Shown in pieces: positions 1 through 6,600 of a stretch of DNA of 11,242 nucleotides. Origin of the DNA: Verrucomicrobiota bacterium (GTDB lineage: Bacteria > Verrucomicrobiota > Lentisphaeria > Victivallales > Victivallaceae). The stretch covers positions 1 to 11,242 of the forward strand of contig JAEWSS010000326.1 of NCBI GenBank assembly GCA_023459755.1, read 5' to 3'. The notes under the pieces are model-generated. The model was not told where the DNA came from and ran no database searches. It saw nothing but the letters and a program-made list of their open reading frames with translations. Positions within the stretch are counted from its first letter, which is position 1. Every line of letters begins with the position of its first letter. The position numbers were made by a program, and so were the translations under genes.

Positions 1-292
1 GGGTGACATCAAGTTTGAACTTGATGATCTTCATGAGCTTTTCAATTTCCGACGCGCTGGTCTGAACTCTGGAATAATGTTGATTTACTCCCGACCTGAT
101 AATTTTCATCAGCTGAATATTATGGGCGGTTTTTCTGCGATATTCCGGCAGGAGCGTCATCAATTCCCTGCCGGCGTCAACTGTGACGCGTTCAGAATTA
201 ATATAGTACCCGGCGCAAAAAATTGCGATTACGGCAAGTATGACGGCAAAAAATATTTTTCCCCCGCCGGAAATGCGTCTAAGCGCATTCAT
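1..292 (-). CDS. N-terminal part of an unrecognised single-pass membrane protein (cut off by window edge)
   Basis: The minus strand from ATG at 292 is open to the window edge for 97 codons. The product starts MNALRRISGGGK, followed by one strongly hydrophobic segment at about residues 13-31 (IFFAVILAVIAIFCAGYYI). A polar, charged stretch follows (about residues 32-97, including ELMTLLPEYRRKTAHNI and SEIEKLMKIIKFKL), which could be helical or coiled-coil. This looks like a type II signal anchor with the rest outside the cytoplasm. An AGGAG lies upstream, 13 bases from the ATG, which is a little long, and an in-frame TGA just upstream excludes an ATG further out. A promoter-like pair at 340-367 fits a short leader. 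I do not recognise the family. The C-terminus is outside the window, so no function is assigned. Confidence 0.6.
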   Translation of the reverse strand, partial: MNALRRISGGGKIFFAVILAVIAIFCAGYYINSERVTVDAGRELMTLLPEYRRKTAHNIQLMKIIRSGVNQHYSRVQTSASEIEKLMKIIKFKLDVT

Positions 293-339
293 AATATTTC
301 AAACGCTCCTGATTTATATGCGTAAAAAGCGGTCTAATT

Positions 340-367
340 AATATAGCATGATGTGATGTTTTTACAA
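340..367 (-). promoter_or_regulatory. Predicted sigma70-type promoter for the leftward membrane-protein gene
   Basis: Read on the minus strand there is a -35-like TTGTAA (362-367) and a -10-like TATATT (340-345), separated by 16 bases. It sits in the only markedly AT-rich part of this intergenic region, about 50 bases upstream of the ATG at 292. The match is 4 of 6 and 5 of 6 to consensus by eye. The position is plausible but no start site is known. Confidence 0.4.
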
Positions 368-653
368 CAAAAGAGTTTTTTTATTGCCCGGTTCATGGCG
401 GCGGAGGACGCCTTGAGCTGGAGCGCCCGAATCCGCCGGGGGCAGGGGAGGTCATAGTCGCCCCGCGGCAAAAGGAGGCCGCACCGCATGGATTTTCCGG
501 GCGGAGACTCAGCATATCGCCACATGTTCCGGCGTCGGGTATCGCGTCCGATGTTGCTGAAAAGAGGTTTTGGGGGAGGGCGCGAACCGTCAACCCGTCA
601 TATTGCGGGACGCCGGCTGGTAAGACCGGCTGACCGGAACCTCGTCGTGATTT
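368..653. other. Intergenic region with no supportable gene
   Basis: This GC-rich stretch lies between the RHS stop codon and the promoter of the leftward membrane-protein gene. Short open frames exist on both strands, but none resembles a protein family. One plus-strand ATG at 488 has an AAAGGAGG (471-478) nine bases upstream, but its frame soon runs antisense into the RHS 3' end. Weak inverted repeats are visible: GCCGG/CCGGC at 612-630 and CCCG/CGGG at about 595-610. They could form hairpins in the RHS transcript, but no U-tract follows, so I do not call a terminator. Confidence 0.5.
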
Positions 654-3600
654 TCACACCAGGAGTGATAGTACGCCATTTTTTTCCTCAATGGAATAAC
701 CGTTTTTGCTTTGGCCGTATTCAAAAGAACAGAGCAAAGCGTCATTGTTATAGATTTCAATTTGAAGTCCGTCGAGTGTCGCCGTGTCGTCAACCGCCAT
801 CAAGTCAAAGCCGGACGTACTGTTTGCCACTTCGATTTTCAACAATTTGTCGCCGTCGGCAAAGCCGAATCCCTCGGCGTATGAACCGTATTCAACCTTT
901 ATTGTCGAAAACTCAAAGTCTCCGCCATAGGTCACGTTGCTCGATCCGGAAAACGAGACCGCGTCGAAATTCTTTAAATTGGCTGAAAATTCACCGTTGA
1001 AGTTATCAAACGCCAGCGTTCGCATGCCGGATACCGTTCCGGTGATGACTCCGTCACCCGACACTGTTCCCAGCGTCAGATTTTCGCCAAGTCCGGTAAA
1101 TGTAATGGTTGAATTTCCCTTGACCAGCGAGGCGCCGCCCTTTATGGAGTGCGCCGGATTGGCGCCGCCGCCGTAGATGTTGCCGAGAACGGTGACAACC
1201 GACGATGCTGAAATTTTTATCTCGGTATCGCCGAGAACGGTCGATACTCCGCCGTCATAGGCATACCCGCCGCCAAAGATGTCGCTGGCGATTGTGGAGT
1301 TTTCGATGGAAATTTTCACCGACTTTACGGTGGCCGTCACCCCGGAATTTTGTGCCTGCGCTCCGCCGACCACCCGGCTGATGGTTGCGCCGTTGACCGA
1401 GATCGCAATATCATTTGCGGTCAGCATTTCGCCAACCGCGGTTCCGCCTCCGACCACCCATGCCGAAGTGCCTTTGCCGGCGGCGATCAATTTCTGGTTG
1501 TCGGACTGCGCGATGGTGTTGATGGTTAAATTAACGTCATGTATCGCCACACTTTTTGACACGGCGCGCGAACCGCCGTAAATCACTCCCGTATAGCCGC
1601 CGGCGCTGATTGTAAGGGCGATTGCACCACCTACGGAAACGTCATTGCCGCCGCCGTAAACGTTGCACGGCGAGGCCTCGGCATTAAGCGCAACAAATGC
1701 GGACACTCCGCCGGCAATATCGGTCTTGGCCGCGGCGATGATCCCTTTTACCCGAATGCTTTTGGCGTTTAGAGAACAATTTCCGCTGGCATCAACCGTA
1801 CCGAAAAAGTCGGTGAATTTGAAATTGGTATTGTGTTCAAGGGTATCGCTCCAGGCGCCGATGTTGCCGGCAAGGTCGTTTGCCCGGACCCGGAACTGAT
1901 AGAGGGCGGCCTCCGCGATAAATTCAGCGGAAACGAGCGGCGAGAGGGTGAGCCAGCGCGTCCAGCTTTTGCCGCCGGCTAAACGATATTCGACATCATA
2001 TCCGGCGATGCCGGAGGTGGCGTCTTTTCCGCTCCAGCTGATGGTGGTCAACACGCCGTCGAGTCCGGCAATCTCCGGAAGATCGGAGTCCACCGTGTTC
2101 AGGGTGGTTGGCGTTTCGATGGGATCGTTGAAGTCGAAGTAGATTTTTGCGGTGTTGGTTATTTCCGTTCCGCTGCTCAGGTCTGATTTGGCGTTTATGG
2201 TATAATTGATATATCCTTCGCCGGTGCCGATGCTGTCGTTGATGGGGAGCAGACCGTTTTGCAGGTCCTGCAGCATGAAGCCGGATTCGGGATCGACGCC
2301 CATGAATTCGGCGACGAGCTGGGTGATGCCGGTCTCCTCGTCGGTCACGAGATTGATCGAAATCGTGGCGGTGACGGTATAATCCAGCACTTTCAGCTTG
2401 ACCGTGCCGTTGTAGGAGTCGCGTCCGTCGCCGACCTCAAAGTAGTTTCCGGCGATGCAGAAATTCCGCAGTTCAAAGCTGTCGAGGTCGTACTTTGCAG
2501 AGTCGAGCGTATCGAAAACGCGCACCCACTGCGCCGGAGCGGTGGCGAACTCCGGATCGTTCTCGAACTCGACCTTGTAAGAGAGTTGCGCCCCCGCCGT
2601 GACAAAGCCTTTTTCGCCCGCCCCCTCCGACACCGTCTTGTCGTTCGGGTCGACCGACCCGGATGTGTCGCTGGTGACCGAAAGGGTGACTGCTGCCGTA
2701 TTTTTACTTATCTCTCCGTCCGCGTCAACAACGGTCAATTTTATGGTAAAGCTGTTTCCGGCGGCAACTCGTACAGAGCCATATGTCCATTCATAGCAGT
2801 AGGAGCCGTCGGCTTCTTTTATTCGGTTGACCGTAATTGTCCGACCAGAATCATTATCGTCTCCCAGCGACCAGATATATTTGCCGATAGCGTTATTTTT
2901 TCCAAAGGCTTGTGATGCGAGGCCGTTTACGGAAAAAGAATGAGAATTGTCATTTTCTCCGGTGAATGAATATGATTGATTGTCACCGGCATTGGCAATC
3001 GGCGCAACATCATCGTAAGCAATGGTTGTTACGGCGACGTTCCATATGCCTAGCCCGTCGGAAATGCGGACGCCGGCGGTATTGCCCGCGTACTGCTTAT
3101 CTGCGACAGCAAGCCCAACGTATTTCACTTTTTCTTCATATGTTACAGATACAGGCAGTGAGCTTTCAGTGCCAATTGACTTCTTGTAACGATATTTCCC
3201 GGTGTCTTCATTTTTCTCCAATTCAAACCAGATATAACTTCCAATGCCGAATTGTCCGTCTTTTTGGTTGAACCCGACTTTATCCTGTGATTCAGAGCCG
3301 TCAAGCGTTACCAGCAAAACACCTTTTTCATCATATTCCTTACTTTTTTCCTTGATAATAGCAAACTCTGGAAACGCGTTATAACGGAAAGTATATGTGT
3401 TTCCTGAAACATCATAGTCTCCGGTTCCTTCGCCTAAATCAGCTTTTGCTTTTGCGTTCTGTTGGTCGATAAAATCATAACTTTTTAAAAATTTTAAAAG
3501 CATAGATGGAGAATTAGACCCAGCGCTCTTGTCGAACAGTGAGTTAGCAGGGCCAAAAATCCTAAACCCGAAAGGAACACTATACTTCGCCGTTTCCAGT

Positions 3601-6600
3601 GCTCGGCCCACAGCTAAGCTGCACCAATTAATTGCCCAGATAGAAGAGAAACTGCTTTTATTAAAATCAACAATATAGGCCGACATTTTTTCTTCCATTT
3701 TCTGATCTGCATATATTGAAAATGATTTATATTTGCTATTGGCGTCATAGTCCCACGCATGGCTGGCAGAGGAGGAAGGAAACAGGGGGGCTTGGGCCGT
3801 AATGTTATCTATGCCGATTTGGGATGACAATCTATTGTGATTAACGTTCATTGCGGCATGCCAAACCCCAGTGCCTGTATCATCAATATATATTCCTGTA
3901 TGGCATCCGTTTACATCAAAATTAGTGACGGTGTTATTGTTACAATACGCATACAAATTATCGCCTCCGCTGATTCCGATCGGGTCGGGGGAAATCCAGC
4001 GGCCGGTTTCGGGATCGTAGTTGCGGGCGCGGACAAAATAGGTTCCGGAGTCATTTTGCATCAGGCCGTAGCCGCCGACATAGGTGAAGTCGTTGGCAAC
4101 GCCTTCGGTCGCGGCAAGCACATTGCCCCACGGATCGTAGCTGTAGGTGTTCACCGCCGCGCCGTCCGCGCCGCTTACGGATACGGTTGTCCCCAGGGCG
4201 TCGGCGTTGAAGTAGTATTCGCCGCCGTTCCTGTCCGTGAAGCCGGAGAGGAGATTGCCCTGATAGTAGGTACGGTTCCAAGCTCCATCGGCGTATTCGG
4301 CGATAATGTTGCCGTTGCGATCAACCGTCCAGCTGGTGGTGACGCCGTTGGTGGCGGAACTGATTCGATTGCCGAGAGCGTCGTAACCGTATGTCCAGGT
4401 CTGTCCGGTGGATTTCAGCGTTTCCGTGGCGACGCGGTTGTCCGCGGTCCATGTGCAGGTGCGCTTTTCGTCTTCCAGGAGATTGCCGTTCGCGTCGTAA
4501 ACGTAAGTAAAGCCGTTGGCGCTGACGATCTGATTCAGATTGTTATACGTGTAAGTCGTGGTGATGCCGTTTTCGGTGGCGGTCAGGCGGTTGCCCATGG
4601 CGTCGTAGGTATAGGCAAGATTCTGCGTGACCGCGCCGGAGTCGTCGGTAAAAATCGCGCCGGTGAGCTGGTTGTTGACATCGTAGGTGTACGCCCACGC
4701 GCCGGACTCCGTTTCCATCGCAACACGGGAGACTTCGGTGTCATAGGTGTAGTGCCGATAGTTTTCAAGTTTGCCGGCCGTTGTGTAGTTGTCAATCGCG
4801 GTCACTTCGCCGTAGGAATTGTACGAATAGGTCGTATAACTCCCGTTGCCTTTGCTCTCTTTGACGAGACGGCCGTCGGCATCGTAATCGTAGTCGATAA
4901 TCAATGCGCCGGATTCGTCGGTGAGTTTATCATAACCGCCGTTCACCGTATAGGTGTAGTTGACCGCGTGGCCGAGTTCATCGGAATAACTCAAGACCCG
5001 GCCGTCCGCATCGTAGGTATAAGCAATGCTCCGTCCGTCGGTGTAACTCTGCCGCGTCAGATTGCCGCTCGCATCGTAGTTGAACGAAATATCGTTCGCC
5101 GTGAGCGTGTAGCCGTCGGCATTGTAGGTGTATGCGATGTTTCTGCCGTCGGAATAGGCGACATTGCTGTAATTGCCGTTGGCATCGACTGTGTAGGTTG
5201 CGGTTTGACCACCGCGCCCGGTCCATGCGGAAAGATTGCCGTCCGCATCGTAGGTGTACGACTCAAACGTGCCGTCCTGATAGGAGATTTTTGTCAATGC
5301 GTTGTCGGCATTGTAGATGTATTCGGTCACATTGCCGTTGGCGTCAGTGAATTTGGTCAATGCGCCGCTGTCGTTGTAGAGATAGAAGCTGGTTTCACCC
5401 GCCGGATTGGTGACGGAGGCGCGGTTGCCGTTCGCGTCAATGGTATAACTGGTGGTTTTGCCGTTGACGGTTTCGCTTGTCCGCACGCCGTCGGCGTTAT
5501 AGGTGTAGCTGTAAACGTTGCCGCGCGCGTCGGTATATCCGGTGAGACTGCCCGCTTCGTCATAAGTGTACAGTTCCGTAACGCCGCCGGAAATGATGGC
5601 TGACACATGACCGTTGGCATCGTAGGTGTAACTTGTCACCTTGCCCGCCGCGTCTTTCAAACTGGCGATGGTGCCGTCCGCGTTGTAGGTGTACAGCGTT
5701 CCATCCGCATACAAGGCGGATGCCTTGCTGCCGTCGGCATTGTAGGTGTAAGTGGTGATGCCGCCGTCGGGGGCGGTTTCCGAAATTAGCTGACCAGACG
5801 AATTGTAATTGCAGCCGGATGTTTCGCCGTTGCGGGTGACGCTGTAATAGACGCGGTTGCCGTCCGCGTCGTAGCCCATAATGTAGCAGTCGGTTGTCGT
5901 ATCAGACTGCGGCAGGACGTTGCCTGCCATGTCCTTTTTGAAATACTTGATGTTGTCGATCACGAAATACCGGCTTGGATCGTCCACGTCGATCTTATAG
6001 CCGCCCTCATCCGTGAGCGTATAAGTGGTGGTGACGCCGTCCTTGAGATACTGATACGAAACAAGATTTTCCTCGGAATCATATCCCGCAACGTAATATT
6101 CGCCCGCGACATCGTTCTGTCCCAGAATGTTGCCTTCGGCGTCGGTTTTGTAGTAGGTGATGTCGTCCACCACATAATAGTTCTGGTTGGATTTCGGAGC
6201 ATAGATCGCGTTGAATTGGAGGTTGGAAAAATCGAGATTGCCGGAATACCCGACATTAAATTCGAAATCGGAGAATGTAAAGATAGAGGAAAGTGCATTG
6301 CCCGCCGAGTCTTTGCCGCTCGCAAACCGACCGTCTTTATCGAAGGTGTAAGTATACAATTCTCCTGTAATATCATTTTTGATCTTTGCGATATTGCCGT
6401 CGGTGTTGTAATAGAGCGTGACGGCGCCGCCGTCGGAGCTGGTGAGTTTCACATCGCCCGCATCGCCGTAGACGAGCGTGATGGTTTTTCCGCCGCGTGT
6501 CACGGAAGTCAGACGTCCCGCCGCATCGTAAGAATAATTTTCCACCTGGCCGTCAGCTGTAGTATACTTGGTGAGCGAGTGTTCGAGCGTCGCAAAATAT

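Noticed and set aside
393..593. A short minus-strand frame of 66 codons in the intergenic stretch
   Set aside because: The product has a low-complexity Pro/Arg tail and no family resemblance, and there is no clear ribosome binding site.
594..630. Possible intrinsic terminator after the RHS gene (inverted repeats GCCGG/CCGGC and CCCG/CGGG)
   Set aside because: The stems are 4-5 bases long and no T-tract follows in the RHS reading direction.
488..1000. A 170-codon plus-strand frame with a good ribosome binding site
   Set aside because: About two-thirds of it is antisense to the RHS C-terminal domain, it is Arg-rich and has no recognisable domain. The ribosome binding site is reported only as a low-interest observation.
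3837..5603. A 588-codon plus-strand frame opposite the RHS repeats, rich in VGIVGV-type residues
   Set aside because: It is antisense to the YD-repeat array. The repeated valine/isoleucine/glycine pattern is the reverse-complement image of the repeated Tyr-Asn-Ala-Asp-Gly codons, and it has no family resemblance.
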